A DNA stretch of 64,000 bases from Antitrichia curtipendula (Eukaryota > Streptophyta > Bryopsida > Hypnales > Leucodontaceae): positions 38,626,001-38,690,000 of the forward strand of contig OX579635.1 in NCBI GenBank assembly GCA_951230915.1, written 5' to 3'. Positions 9,647 to 20,270 of the stretch are shown in pieces. The first letter of the stretch is position 1. Each line of letters opens with the position of its first letter. Made by a program: the position numbers and the translations under genes. The notes under the pieces were generated by a model. The model did not search any database. It was not told the origin of the DNA and worked only from the letters and a program-made list of their open reading frames with translations.

Positions 9647-12600
9647 ATGCCGAAGTCGAGAAGGCCATTGTGCTTGCTAGGGCTGTTTGAGCCGTATGGG
9701 CAGGAAGTCAGCACGGAGAGCAGCAATGGTAGCCATGGTGCAACTGCAAGCGAAGAAGACTTCAGAGGAAAGTATTCTTTGTTCGACGCCGACACGGTAT
9801 GTGAGAAGGGTGGCAATCTGGAGCAAGTGGCAATCGGGGCAACGTTCTGGGACCACGACGAGGAGCTTTACATCCACAATAACACGGTGGTGTGGAGCGC
9901 GGGCCGGCATGTGCGCAAGCGCTTCAGCTGCACGGCGACCATCGTGCAGGCGAAGTGGTGTCGGATGAGCGATACGCGGGAGCCTCTGCTGTGTGTTCTC
10001 CATTCGGATTTCATCAACGCGTATACGCCTTCCGGTGAGATGCACATTGTGCCGTTGCATTGTCGAGTGTCCGCCATTTGGCCGCTTCCTTGTGGATTGT
10101 TGTTGCAACGAGGAGCCGATCGCACCCCGCGGTTGAGCTCCGAAACATTGGCCATGGAGTCGCCGATTCATCACCGGGATTGGCTTCGTGAAGGTTTTCG
10201 GGATAATGTGATTTCGCCTATGCCGCGGCGGTCGAGTTTTTTGTCGACTCCCCCTGCCAGGCCTACATCGTCTTTTTTCTACTTGCAGCATCCTCTTGAG
10301 ATGCCACATCCGGTTAATGTTGAGGAGGGCGGGAAGTCGAGGTTGTTGTCGGATATGGATGAGAAAATAATTTGGAGTAGTACTATAGTTCCGTATGTTG
10401 TGACATATCATACAGGGAAGAGACAGCACAGTGTGTGGAAAGTGAAAGCTGCTCCTGCGGATTCAGAGTCCAACATTTTGAAAGATGCGCCTGCATGGGA
10501 TGTTATGGAAAGTATTAGTTTGCAGCTTTCCTGGACGAAGAAGGGCGGGCACCAGCAGGCGCGAGAGGTTTTTTTGGCAAGCGATGAGGACGGCATGCCA
10601 TTGCTGTGTCTTGTTATTGTGGAATCGCAACAGTTGTTTTCCTTCCGACTTCAGAGTTCTGATGTATCCAGTAGTGAAGCAAAGCTGGAAGTTGCATGGA
10701 CTATTAGTGCTGTTTCAGCGGCACCGATTGTTGCCACTCGCCCAGGGCTAAAAAGCACTGGTCCTCCTGGGTATGATATTCTGACGTTAGCTCCTGATGG
10801 CACCCTGTCTCTTCATATAGGCCGGTATCATGTTTGCCGCTACTATCTCCCTGTCTCTGCAGTGCAATCACTTGGGGGATCTCCGGTGAAAGGAATGGCC
10901 AAGCCGTCGGATGCTTGGCGGGATGAGGCCGTGAAGATAGTGGGCCTCTGTGATCCCGTGGAAGGTCGTGTTAATTTGGTGGCGGAATCTGGAAAAATGT
11001 ACCGGTGTGCAGTTGGTTTGACGCCTTCGTCTGCTATCACTGTTCTGTGTATGAATGCCTTGTCTCAAGGTCTTCGCCCTGCTCTGTACCGGTATCTATT
11101 ATCCCGATTGCTTGAGCGAGAGTTTCCAATTGTGGATGCTCTACGTGTTACCACGGCTAAAGCCAGTGGGAAACCCGACCTAGAATGGGCAGCTTTTTCT
11201 GGCCTTATTACTGAGATTATAAGAGACATGCCCGGTGAGGTACTTCCACCTAAGAAGGCTACTCCTCACAAGCCGGTGAAGGATGATTCATCTGCGTGGA
11301 ACTTTTTATTGCATAGTAGTATGCATCGAAGCAACTTGGCAAATTTGCGATATCCAGCTTTAATGCCAAAGGAGACTTTCAGCATAGCGGACACGCTCCC
11401 AATGCCTGGACCCATCGCTACAGATAACGTCGATGCAGAGACAGCGGTTTATTTTTCGGTGATGGTTGAAATTCTTGAAGTGTTACACGCTGTTTATGAG
11501 GACTGCAAGCTTGATACTTTACGCTGGCGAGAGCTGTGGCAGTTGGGAGCAACTTTGAGTAGTCTGGCGGCAGCAGGCGGGGAAATGGAATACGTCGACC
11601 ACTACTCACGCGACTTCCCTCTAGCTGTCTCGCCATTGCCTCTATTACCTGAATCAGCGAGCTTGAAAAACGATGGAAAAGTCCCCCCTAACCTCTTTCG
11701 GTGGCTTGAGAATTGTTTGAGAGGCAAGAATCCAGCTGAAAATATGGAAAATCTGCCTGGTTTACTTACCCAGGAGTCCTCGAGTTGTGTTGATTGGTCT
11801 CGGAAAGTAGTTGGATTCTATGATTTCTTGACCGGTGGGCAAGTTGTGAACGGACGCCTACCATCAGGGGTTCAGCTACGCATAGCACCAGGCATCGCCA
11901 CTAGCGTAGAGCAGCGCACAGTGCTTGCCATGGTAGCTGAAGGATTCGGATTACCCGAGCTTGATCGCCTTCCACCTGGCGTCTCTCTTCCATTGCGTCA
12001 TGCTTTAGATAGGTGTCGCGAAGCTCCTCCAGGTAATTGGCCGGCTCAAGCCTATGTTCTTATTGGCCGTGAAGATCTAGCTTCCACACATGTAGTGAAG
12101 CACTTGAAACGTACGACAACGCACAAAATTGGCGAGAGGTTTAAAACTGAGAAATCGTCTTCAGTGATCAAGCAGTTGGACGATCTTTGGATGGCTGCCC
12201 CTTATACTTTACATCTAAAGCCAATATCTAGTCTTCCTGGCTCTAGTGATCCAAATGATACTGCAGATCCTGATGGTGCCGCTGCCGGAGTGGACCCCCA
12301 AGTGGTTGATGGCATGGAGCACATGGCCACTACATCAGCACCACTTCGATTTGGTCGGGATCTTCGCGTAAACGAGGTCAGGCGGTTGCTGGGTTCATCA
12401 AAGCCTGTGGCTGTGCGAACAAGCAACGCACCAGATGTTAGTGATCCTGATATTGTTGCTCAGCAGCAGGCACAACTATGGCTGCTAGCACAGCGAACCA
12501 CGGCATTGCCTTTTGGACGGGGGGCTTTCACCCTAGGCACGTCCAGTGCAATGTTGACAGAGGCTCTGCCTATTCCAAAACTCGTACTGGCTGGGCGCCT

Positions 12601-15355
12601 TCCTTCGCAACACGACGCCACAGTGAATTTGGATGCAAACACAGGCAACCTTGTTGATGTCACTTCATGGCCGGATTTTCACAATGGCGTCGCTGCTGGG
12701 CTTAGACTTGCTCCCGGCCAGACAAAGATCTCTCGTACCTGGATCGTGTATAATAAGCCCGATGAGCCTAATTTTTCACACGCGGGTTTGCTGATGGCTC
12801 TGGGATTGCACAAGCACCTTGGTGTGCTCGCAGCAACGGATGTGTACCGTTATCTTTCTCAGGAACATGAGGCAACAACTGTAGGCGTGCTCCTAGGTAT
12901 GTCTGCTGCTCATCGAGGTACAATGGATCCTGGAATTTCCAAAATGTTGTATCTCCACATTCTTACACGACACCCCCCCTCGTATCCAGAACTGGAGTTG
13001 CCAACCCTTGTCCAGTCTGCTGCCTTATTAGCCGTTGGTCTCTTGTATCAGGGCTCGGCACACCGTTTGACCACAGAAATTCTTCTTGCTGAGATTGGGC
13101 GGAAGCCAGGTGGTGATAATACGTTGGATAGGGAAGGGTATGCTCTTGCGGCAGGTCTTGCTTTAGGACTTGTAACGCTAGGTCGAGGAAAGGATGCTTG
13201 GGGTCTAGCTGACCTTCATATTGAAGATCGCCTTAGACATTACATGTCTGGAGGAAGTGATACCATTGATGAGAGGCAAAGGAGGTTTGATGGGACTGTG
13301 AGCAGTATCAATTCAGTGTCCCGAGGTTTTGATGACCAATCCCAAGTTATGGAAGGGGGTTCAACAGTCAATTTGGATGTCACTGCACCTGGTGCAACTC
13401 TAGCTCTGGGACTCATGTTTATGAAGACCAATTGCGAAGTGGTAGCAGCTCGTCTAGCCATTCCGGATACTCATTTTGCCCTTGAGTATGTTCGACCTGA
13501 TTTCATCCTGTTACGATTGGTAGCGCGGAGTTTGATTTTATGGGACAGTGTGCAGCCAACCGAGGATTGGATCCAGGCTCAGATCCCTGGTATTGTGAAG
13601 GAGGCGATATTGATCTCGTCGAAGGAGAATGGTTCTCCTGAACTGGTCCTGAATGCTGATGCAGACCTTGAAGCTCTTACGCAAGCGCACGTCAACATTC
13701 TTGCTGGAGCTTGTCTTTCCATAGGATTGAGATATGCAGGGACGGCCAGTGCCGAGGCTCAGCAATCGATTCGGCATTATGCTCTCTATTTTATGAATGA
13801 GAAGCGGGCAGCAGTGCCACATGGTGCCGCAGCAAGCCCTAATAACAGACGTCAATATGTCGACCGTAGCACCCTGGAGACGTGTCTCAATGTCGCTGTG
13901 CTGTCTTTGAGCTTGGTCATGGCTGGCACAGGCCACCTGGAGACCTTCCGGCTGTTGAGATTCCTGAGGCGAAGAACAGAGGCTGATGGGATCACATTTG
14001 GGAATCACATGGCCATAAGCATGGCCATTGGGTTCCTATTTCTTGGTGGGGGCGCACTTACGTTTGCGACAAACAACGGTGCGGTTGCTGCACTTCTGAT
14101 TGCATTATATCCCAGGTTTCCTACTGCACCTAATGATCATCGATGTCACCTACAGGCATTCCGACATCTGTATGTCTTGGCCACAGAGAAACGCTGCTTG
14201 CAAACGGTCGATGTGGACACTGGACTGTCTGTCTATGTCCCCATCGAGATGACTTTAAAGGAAACTGCACAATATGGCGAAACTACTTTCAGTCGGGTCA
14301 CGCCTTGTATTCTTCCAGAAAGGTATCTCCTGAAACGAGTGCGAGTTTGTGGTCCACGCTATTGGCCACAAGACATTGTGTTGCCGGCTGTCGAAAAACC
14401 GTGGTGGGAACCGGATGAATCGGCACCTTTTGATGGGGGAACTTTGTATGTGAAGCGTAAAGTAGGGGCGCGCTCGTATGTGGACGATCCAATTGGTTGT
14501 CGATCGCTGCTCTCTCGAGCTATTCATAAAAGCGGCGATGATAATTGCTCCCAAGCAGCTGGCAGAAGTCAGCTCTCTGAAGTGGACCAGCTCGTGAGCA
14601 CATTCTCCGCGGATCCCAGCATGCTCGCTTTTGCCCAACTTTTCTGCAGTGGAGCCGACGACAGCCAGTCGAGTGGCGAATTTGACAATTTCTGCTTGCA
14701 AGCCCTGTATGAATCTGTGAGCACTGATCGTCCAGCTTTATTGCAGACTTACATGGCATTGTATACCTCTGTCGGGGCCTTGATTGACCGTGCCTGTGGT
14801 CGGGGAACAAGCTCCAATAGCATTTGCAGCGACTCCCTCTCTATATACAGTCTGAAGATTGCAGTTGCGTATTGTGATATTGTCGATCAAAGTGCAGAAG
14901 GCAAGCCTCTCGTCCAGCGCACTTTCTTGACTGGGCTTGCGAAGCGAGTGGACGAAATCCTCAGCAGCCCTTCTCTTTTCGCTGGGGAGGCTCCGAACCC
15001 AGAACTGAAACCCTTTTTTCCTGAGCTCTTTTCATACCTTGATAGCCGGCAATTCCCACCAAAGCAGGCTCGGCAATCCGACTATGAACTGAAGAGGACA
15101 TCAGCGCTAGACACGAGGGTGTGTTGTATTCTATTCTCCTGTTTTCTTTGCTGGTACGGAATCCCTCCGCCTCGGCGTCTTACTTTTGCGCTCCAGCAGT
15201 TGGTCCAAGAGGTCCCGGGGTTTCAGAATATCATGCGATCGGATCTGTATTCGGCCCTTCCGGTGCTTGCACTAGCTCTGCCCAGCACGCCATTGCCAGC
15301 CCTATTGCGGATCTCCGAGTGCCTGCCATTTCTCTCGCTTGCCAAATGTAGGTGA
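9647..15355 (+). CDS. APC1: Anaphase-promoting complex subunit 1 (APC1)
   Basis: APC1 is the largest scaffold subunit of the APC/C, the E3 ubiquitin ligase that targets cyclins and securin in the nucleus. The frame is uninterrupted. An in-frame ATG exists at 9617, but 9647 has A at -3 and its first residues (MPKSRRPLCLLGLFEPYGQE) line up with the RRL-vLGeFkPFG start of plant APC1, so I choose 9647 (1,902 residues; family about 1,700-1,950). From the N terminus: a beta-propeller region (about 60-450, with EPLLCVLHSD and AIWPLPCGLLLQ); a helical middle; proteasome/cyclosome (PC) repeats with A/G-rich helices from about 1048 (LLMALGLHKHLGV) through GATLALGLMFM (about 1248) and LAGACLSIGLRYAGT (about 1351) to GFLFLGGGALTF (about 1460); and the conserved C-terminal domain. 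No stop or frameshift is seen. The leader carries a telo-box and short upstream frames. A good splice donor overlaps the stop codon. The unbroken frame could mean an ancient intronless gene or an old retrocopy under selection. Confidence 0.95.
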   Translation: MPKSRRPLCLLGLFEPYGQEVSTESSNGSHGATASEEDFRGKYSLFDADTVCEKGGNLEQVAIGATFWDHDEELYIHNNTVVWSAGRHVRKRFSCTATIVQAKWCRMSDTREPLLCVLHSDFINAYTPSGEMHIVPLHCRVSAIWPLPCGLLLQRGADRTPRLSSETLAMESPIHHRDWLREGFRDNVISPMPRRSSFLSTPPARPTSSFFYLQHPLEMPHPVNVEEGGKSRLLSDMDEKIIWSSTIVPYVVTYHTGKRQHSVWKVKAAPADSESNILKDAPAWDVMESISLQLSWTKKGGHQQAREVFLASDEDGMPLLCLVIVESQQLFSFRLQSSDVSSSEAKLEVAWTISAVSAAPIVATRPGLKSTGPPGYDILTLAPDGTLSLHIGRYHVCRYYLPVSAVQSLGGSPVKGMAKPSDAWRDEAVKIVGLCDPVEGRVNLVAESGKMYRCAVGLTPSSAITVLCMNALSQGLRPALYRYLLSRLLEREFPIVDALRVTTAKASGKPDLEWAAFSGLITEIIRDMPGEVLPPKKATPHKPVKDDSSAWNFLLHSSMHRSNLANLRYPALMPKETFSIADTLPMPGPIATDNVDAETAVYFSVMVEILEVLHAVYEDCKLDTLRWRELWQLGATLSSLAAAGGEMEYVDHYSRDFPLAVSPLPLLPESASLKNDGKVPPNLFRWLENCLRGKNPAENMENLPGLLTQESSSCVDWSRKVVGFYDFLTGGQVVNGRLPSGVQLRIAPGIATSVEQRTVLAMVAEGFGLPELDRLPPGVSLPLRHALDRCREAPPGNWPAQAYVLIGREDLASTHVVKHLKRTTTHKIGERFKTEKSSSVIKQLDDLWMAAPYTLHLKPISSLPGSSDPNDTADPDGAAAGVDPQVVDGMEHMATTSAPLRFGRDLRVNEVRRLLGSSKPVAVRTSNAPDVSDPDIVAQQQAQLWLLAQRTTALPFGRGAFTLGTSSAMLTEALPIPKLVLAGRLPSQHDATVNLDANTGNLVDVTSWPDFHNGVAAGLRLAPGQTKISRTWIVYNKPDEPNFSHAGLLMALGLHKHLGVLAATDVYRYLSQEHEATTVGVLLGMSAAHRGTMDPGISKMLYLHILTRHPPSYPELELPTLVQSAALLAVGLLYQGSAHRLTTEILLAEIGRKPGGDNTLDREGYALAAGLALGLVTLGRGKDAWGLADLHIEDRLRHYMSGGSDTIDERQRRFDGTVSSINSVSRGFDDQSQVMEGGSTVNLDVTAPGATLALGLMFMKTNCEVVAARLAIPDTHFALEYVRPDFILLRLVARSLILWDSVQPTEDWIQAQIPGIVKEAILISSKENGSPELVLNADADLEALTQAHVNILAGACLSIGLRYAGTASAEAQQSIRHYALYFMNEKRAAVPHGAAASPNNRRQYVDRSTLETCLNVAVLSLSLVMAGTGHLETFRLLRFLRRRTEADGITFGNHMAISMAIGFLFLGGGALTFATNNGAVAALLIALYPRFPTAPNDHRCHLQAFRHLYVLATEKRCLQTVDVDTGLSVYVPIEMTLKETAQYGETTFSRVTPCILPERYLLKRVRVCGPRYWPQDIVLPAVEKPWWEPDESAPFDGGTLYVKRKVGARSYVDDPIGCRSLLSRAIHKSGDDNCSQAAGRSQLSEVDQLVSTFSADPSMLAFAQLFCSGADDSQSSGEFDNFCLQALYESVSTDRPALLQTYMALYTSVGALIDRACGRGTSSNSICSDSLSIYSLKIAVAYCDIVDQSAEGKPLVQRTFLTGLAKRVDEILSSPSLFAGEAPNPELKPFFPELFSYLDSRQFPPKQARQSDYELKRTSALDTRVCCILFSCFLCWYGIPPPRRLTFALQQLVQEVPGFQNIMRSDLYSALPVLALALPSTPLPALLRISECLPFLSLAKCR

Positions 15356-16133
15356 GACTACGTACTTTGCCTTGCGCTGTAAATAATCTTTTGAAGCGAT
15401 TAGTTTCAGGGTAGTGTGAGGCAGAGAAGCATGGGCCTAAATGATGTTTTGGTTGGAGGCTGATGTAATGCCATGTTGCTGATCCGCGTTCCTTATGGCT
15501 TCCTTTTCCGAGTCGGTCTGTGCAGGAGAGTTTGAGGAGGTTTGTGGAGGGGACCAGCACAGTGCAAGTGATAGCTCTTAATCCTATTTCCGCTTCTTCA
15601 ACTCTTATTTCGGGAATCCCAGTGGTCAGGACAGCAGTTCTGACTGATGGTGATCCAGTGCTTGTATAAAGGTGTGCTACACCGATGCTACTTCGGAGAT
15701 TTGAGTTTTGTCCGAATCCACCGCATCTGCCCTGAAGCCGAAGAAGCATGATCCACCGATCATATGCTCAGGTTGAACCTCGCTTTTTCCAGTTGTGCAC
15801 TAGTTGCATCTGACTTTTCTAGACCTTTTCCCACAACAATACGTCCCTTGCCTGTTGATGATGTATAGTTTTGGACTATGAATTTCCAGCTCGTGGCTGA
15901 TGTTATGCCTCAGCTATGTCATTTGGTCGCTGAATCAAACTTGCAATATATTCTCTATTCGACGAGTCTTGTTCCATTTTTTTGTTTGTTTGTGTCGTCT
16001 GGATTGATATTGTACCTGTTGAGTTCCATCCTACTCCGATTTGATTTCGTAATCTTCGATAGACGGGGATAGACCAATCTGTGAAAGAATATATGTTAAC
16101 AGCCATGGAACTGTTTTGTTGCCCCTTTTGCAG
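15352..16133 (+). other. possible intron at the 3' end of APC1
   Basis: AG|GTGAGA at 15350-15357 is a strong donor that overlaps the APC1 stop codon (TGA 15353-15355). TTGCCCCTTTTGCAG at 16119-16133 is a strong acceptor. Splicing them would replace the last codons with a different short tail ending at a TGA a few dozen bases later. It could be an alternative C terminus or a chance pairing. The frame as read already reaches a plausible family C terminus. Confidence 0.3.
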
Positions 16134-17080
16134 ATCAAGACTTCAGGTCTGCATGAATGCTGTTTCAGCCACCGAGTGTTTTTGAAAGACGAAATTGATC
16201 CATGGCGGCAGTATTCAGGTCAGGGAGATAAGGTACACGACAGATATTACTGCTCTTGCAGATTCGATGATTCTTGTTCATCGTGAAGTGGACGCAATCA
16301 AGTTCAGTGCTGTAGACTTGTCCTTGATATGTTTCCTTGGGACAAGAGAAGTTACAATTTCTAGAAGTCATCCATTCCTTGAGCATTCCCACCTTGGCAT
16401 TTATACGCGGCTAGTCTGGAGTTGGTAGCTATTGCCCAGCTTGCGCCTTTTCTTGGATCATTTTGGAGGAAGATACGCCGTGATCCTGTTTGTGTGCCTT
16501 GCTGAGGACATCGAGATCTTTCGTCATTGGGAGGTTAAGTGTAATTTTTTTTAAATTGATCATGAAAGTTGTATCTTAAACTGTGTCTGTCGTATGTCGT
16601 ATCCTACCAGAACATTCTGGTGGAGTATATTGTATATTTTTTTTATGTTCAAGATATTGGACTGGATCGATGACACTGCTCCTGGAACCTGATTCAAGGT
16701 CAGCACCGACTCATTTGTGAATCCATTTTGGATTTAGGGTTAGAGATCTGTTCCCGCCTTTGTGCTGCTTTAATGTTCTGATAATATCACGGGTGGTTTG
16801 CTACATATGCACTTCGATCTACAAGTGATGTTTTCCCCACTCAGTTTGCAGGAAGAAATAAGGTAACCAACCTCTTTCTGAATGCCACCTATTTTCGCCA
16901 GTTACGGTGCTTTGTTTCCAGTTGTTGTTTAGGGTGATAGGTCACATGGTTAGGTGACAGCTCACGCAACACAAATGTTAGGTAGGTGTACATTGAAAGC
17001 ATACAATGATCACAAGATGTACAATAAGGTCTACTTCATTTACAAATTGCCAATTTGAGCCATTCCGGTTTTTATTGCAT
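15356..17080 (+). other. APC1 3' region, unique sequence
   Basis: The composition stays balanced and repeat-free to about 16.9 kb, unlike the AT-rich repeats beyond. It therefore probably contains the APC1 3' UTR and any 3' introns. Acceptor-like CAG sites follow pyrimidine runs at about 16133, 16261 and 16852. Open frames here (for example 16195-16428) are short and not recognised. Confidence 0.5.
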
Positions 17081-17480
17081 AGTATAGAAAAATTTGGAAT
17101 TTTTGGTCTTGCATAATTAACATCCAATTCTTATGCCAAATTTCAGTTTCAAAAAAGCAAAATTCCAATCTTGGGGAATTTTTAAAATAATTTTCATGGT
17201 TTTATTTAATATTTTATTGAAAACAATTGGATATGAATTTTTTTTTAATTCAATTGGATAGATATGTAGGAAACATCCATATGCACATCTTTCTTTCAAC
17301 AAGCATCTTCAAAAAAGTTTCATAATTCCCTCGAGGAAGAATTCAATGTGAAGTGTCGTATAACCAAACTTTGTGAAATAGATATCTTTACATTTAATTA
17401 GATTTTGGTATTTGACCCTCACTTTGTAACTAATTTTGTACATTTGATCATAATGATACAATTACTTTGCCAAAATCTAG

Positions 17481-19010
17481 TTAACCCCTAAAGGTTTTTT
17501 ACTATGTTTTCACCAAAAACACTCCCAAACTATCATTTCTAATACAAGTATCAAATTTTAGAAAGAAAAAAAAAAATTGGACAAATGTAACCATAGGATC
17601 TTCTAGTATGTTAGTTTGAAAAGATGTGGAAAAAATTTCAGAAAACTCCACCATGTAGATTGCAAGATATTAGCATTTGAAATGACAAAAATCCTTTTTC
17701 TGCCCCTGCGAAAAAATGGGCAGCTGCACTTCACAAGGTGAGATCTTTATGAAAAGAATTCCAAAATGGTTGTAATTCTTTGGATTCATTCTTTAAGTTG
17801 GCTACATGCTTGAAAATGTTTAGATCATTTGGAATTGTACAACATATAGGAAAAAATTAGTAATTAGAGAATGATTCAAAATACTAAATTGTTAACCATT
17901 TATTTATAGAATTGAAAAATGCCAATCCCAACGGTTGTAATGTTGTAATAAACAATCTAAACCTTAATTTTTTTTTTTTTTCAAAAATATTAAAAATCGA
18001 GTAAAATAAAGGACTTCAAAGTTTATTTTAGAATAGAGATTTCATAACTACTTATAAACTACCCACAACTAAAACTCCTTATAACTTTCATCTCATTAAT
18101 AAAATTAAACGGAATGATTCGAAGTTTTTCCATGTATATAGAAATCCAAAAAAAAAAATTCAAATTTTTATTTTTCAAAATAGTGATTCTTAACGAAGTT
18201 ATTTTTGCTGCTCAGGCTGCCTGCCAAGTAATAAAAACTACATATCATTCAATGACTTTTTGATAATGTAATCAAAAGTTATGAAAAAATTTGGGCCTTA
18301 AAGCTACTACTTGGAAAAATGTTGTGTTAACCCCTAAAGCCCCGCTTGTCCCCTCGGGGGACAATTTGGGTCCGGGTAGGTTCCTATTGTCTCAATTTGA
18401 AGTGAATTTTTTTGAGATTTTTTGAGGTTGTGTATCTTTTCAAGAGCTTTGTGGATATATAATTTTTGTTTCAATCGGATGCCGGATGAAAAAGTTATGG
18501 CACAATGAGCAAGAAATACAGATTCTCGGGCAGCCCAAAAAAAATTACAAAAAGTCAAAATAATTTTTTTTGAATTTTTTTCCTAAAAGATTATGTTTTT
18601 ACCTATACGTGAAGCTTTGATTCATTCTATTTGGACTAGGGATGAGAAAGTTATGGACAATCTTAGTTTTTCGGGCAATTTAAGCATCTTCTTGAAAAAA
18701 AACTTTTTGTTCAACTTTGAATGCTAATATCTTCCAATCCGTACGGTCAAATTTGATGAAATTTTTACTACATGATTTCAGACAAGTTAAGTACAAGATC
18801 CTACGGTTAAATTCCCCCAAAACCAAAAAAAATTGGTTTCCTTAAGTGAATACAGCAGAAGTGGTAGTTTTGAGTGGTTTTTGGCAGAAAACACCCTCGG
18901 GGCTTTAGGGGTTAAAATTTCAAAAAATAAAAATAAAAACCCCATTCATAGTGAGCTGCCCAAAACTGCTATGTTGCCAAAAAAACGCACTTTGGTCCTT
19001 TAGGGGTTAA
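17481..19010 (+). mobile_element. TTAA-CCCCTAAAG element, forward, carrying a nested relative
   Basis: It is bounded by TTAACCCCTAAAG and CTTTAGGGGTTAA. The left subterminal block is ACTATGTTTTCACCAAAAAC and the right one CTATGTTGCCAAAAAA then TTTGGTCC. It measures 1,530 bp because a second element (18327-18915) sits near its right end. Without it the length is about 940 bp, as in other full copies. No coding frame. Confidence 0.8.
18327..18915 (+). mobile_element. TTAA element of subtype B, nested
   Basis: TTAACCCCTAAAGCCCCG at the left and CGGGGCTTTAGGGGTTAA at the right give an 18-bp perfect inverted end including TTAA; the element is 589 bp. Sister copies without the insertion read GTTGTG-TGAA-AATTTC or close variants. 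Here the same place reads GTTGTG-TTAA-element-TTAA-AATTTC, so the insertion used and duplicated TTAA. The interior is related to the main subtype in its ATATCTTCCAATCCGTACGG and GATCCTACGGTTA blocks. Confidence 0.85.
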
Positions 19011-19091
19011 AATATAGAGATATCTATTCCACAAAGGTTTGGTTATGCGATGCCCTACAATGAATTCTATCCTAGATTATGTTTTTGTTTC

Positions 19092-20024
19092 TTAACCCCT
19101 AAAGGACCAGCCTGCAGAATTTGGCAACATAAAAAAATTGGGCAGGTACATGTGGCCAGAGATTTACAAGTTTGAGGCTGAAATTTTAATAGAAATTGTG
19201 GACGAGGAGTACCTTTCATTTGAACTAAATTTTATGACATTTGGAAATATGAGTCAAAAGTTATGGCCTAATATGTTACTTTTTTTCTCAGCCAGGCAGT
19301 TAGGTCAGATCAGAAAAAATCACTTTTTTCAGAAACAAAAATTTGAAACTGGTTTTCCAGAGCTATCTATACGTGGAAAGCTTTTAATCATTCCATTTTG
19401 ACCAATGAGTCAAAAGTTATGAGGAATTTTAGTTTGCGGGCAGTTTTGGAATCTCTACTCTAAAATAAACTTTGAAGTCTTTTATCTTACTCAATTTTCA
19501 ATATTTTTTGAAAAAAATAAAATCATAGGATGTAGATTGTTTAATAAAACATTTCAACCATTGGGATTGGCATTTTTCAATTTCATATCTAAATTCTTAA
19601 CAATTTAGTATTTTGAATCATTCTCTACTTCATTCTACTTACTATTTTTTTCCTATATGTTATACAATTCCAAATGATGTGAAATTTTTCAAGCATGTAG
19701 CCAACTTGTTTAGGAAAAAGAATCCAAAGAAGCACCACCATTTTGGACATTTTTTCATAGAAAAGTGAGCTTTTGAAGTGCAGCTGCCCGGTTTTTTGCA
19801 GGGGTCAAAAAACGATTTCAGTGATTTTGAATGCTTATATCTTGCAATCCACGTTGTGGAAATTTCTGAAATTTTTACCACATATTCTCAAGTCAGCATT
19901 CTACAAGATCCTACGGTTACATGAATCAAAAAAAAGTTTTTTTCAAAAATTTGGTACTTGTACTAAAAACGGCAGTTCTTGAGCGTTTTCAGTGAAAACA
20001 TAGTCACGGAACTTTAGGGGTTAA
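19092..20024 (-). mobile_element. TTAA-CCCCTAAAG element, reverse orientation
   Basis: A full-length copy (933 bp) with both ends intact: TTAACCCCTAAAGGACC at the left, GGAACTTTAGGGGTTAA at the right. Relative to the forward copies the ends are exchanged, so it is inverted. It interrupts the right arm of the surrounding foldback. Its frames (for example 19138-19401) differ between copies and are not genes. Confidence 0.85.
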
Positions 20025-20270
20025 GGGGGTGTTTTTAAATATGAAAGATGTGTGTATGCATGTTCCCTACATATCTATCTAATCAAATTAAAAAAATTCA
20101 CCACCAATTGTTTTCAATAAAATATTAAGTAAAACCATGAAAATTGACTTCAAAAATTCACCATAAATAAAGTTTTGTTATTTTGAAACTAGAATTTGGT
20201 ATGCTTGATTGGGATTGTACAAGGATTCAATGATAATTATGCATACCAAAATCTACCAAATATACTACAC

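Larger units (their letters stand above)
17080..20270. mobile_element. long inverted-repeat (foldback) element with TTAA elements nested inside
   Basis: The left arm (about 17080-17400) reappears in inverted orientation on the right, in two pieces (about 19011-19090 and 20025-20270). Shared blocks include GCATAATTA, AGTTTCAAAA, TTTTCATGGTTTTA, AATATTTTATTGAAAACAA, GATAGATATGTAGG, ATAACCAAAC and ATAGATATCT. Two TTAA elements explain the gaps: one fills the centre (17481-19010) and one splits the right arm (19092-20024). The outer ends are too diverged to define a target duplication. Confidence 0.6.

Noticed and set aside
9677..10429. 250-codon open frame on the minus strand inside APC1
   Set aside because: It is the antisense shadow of the strongly supported APC1 N-terminal coding region and has no recognisable domain.
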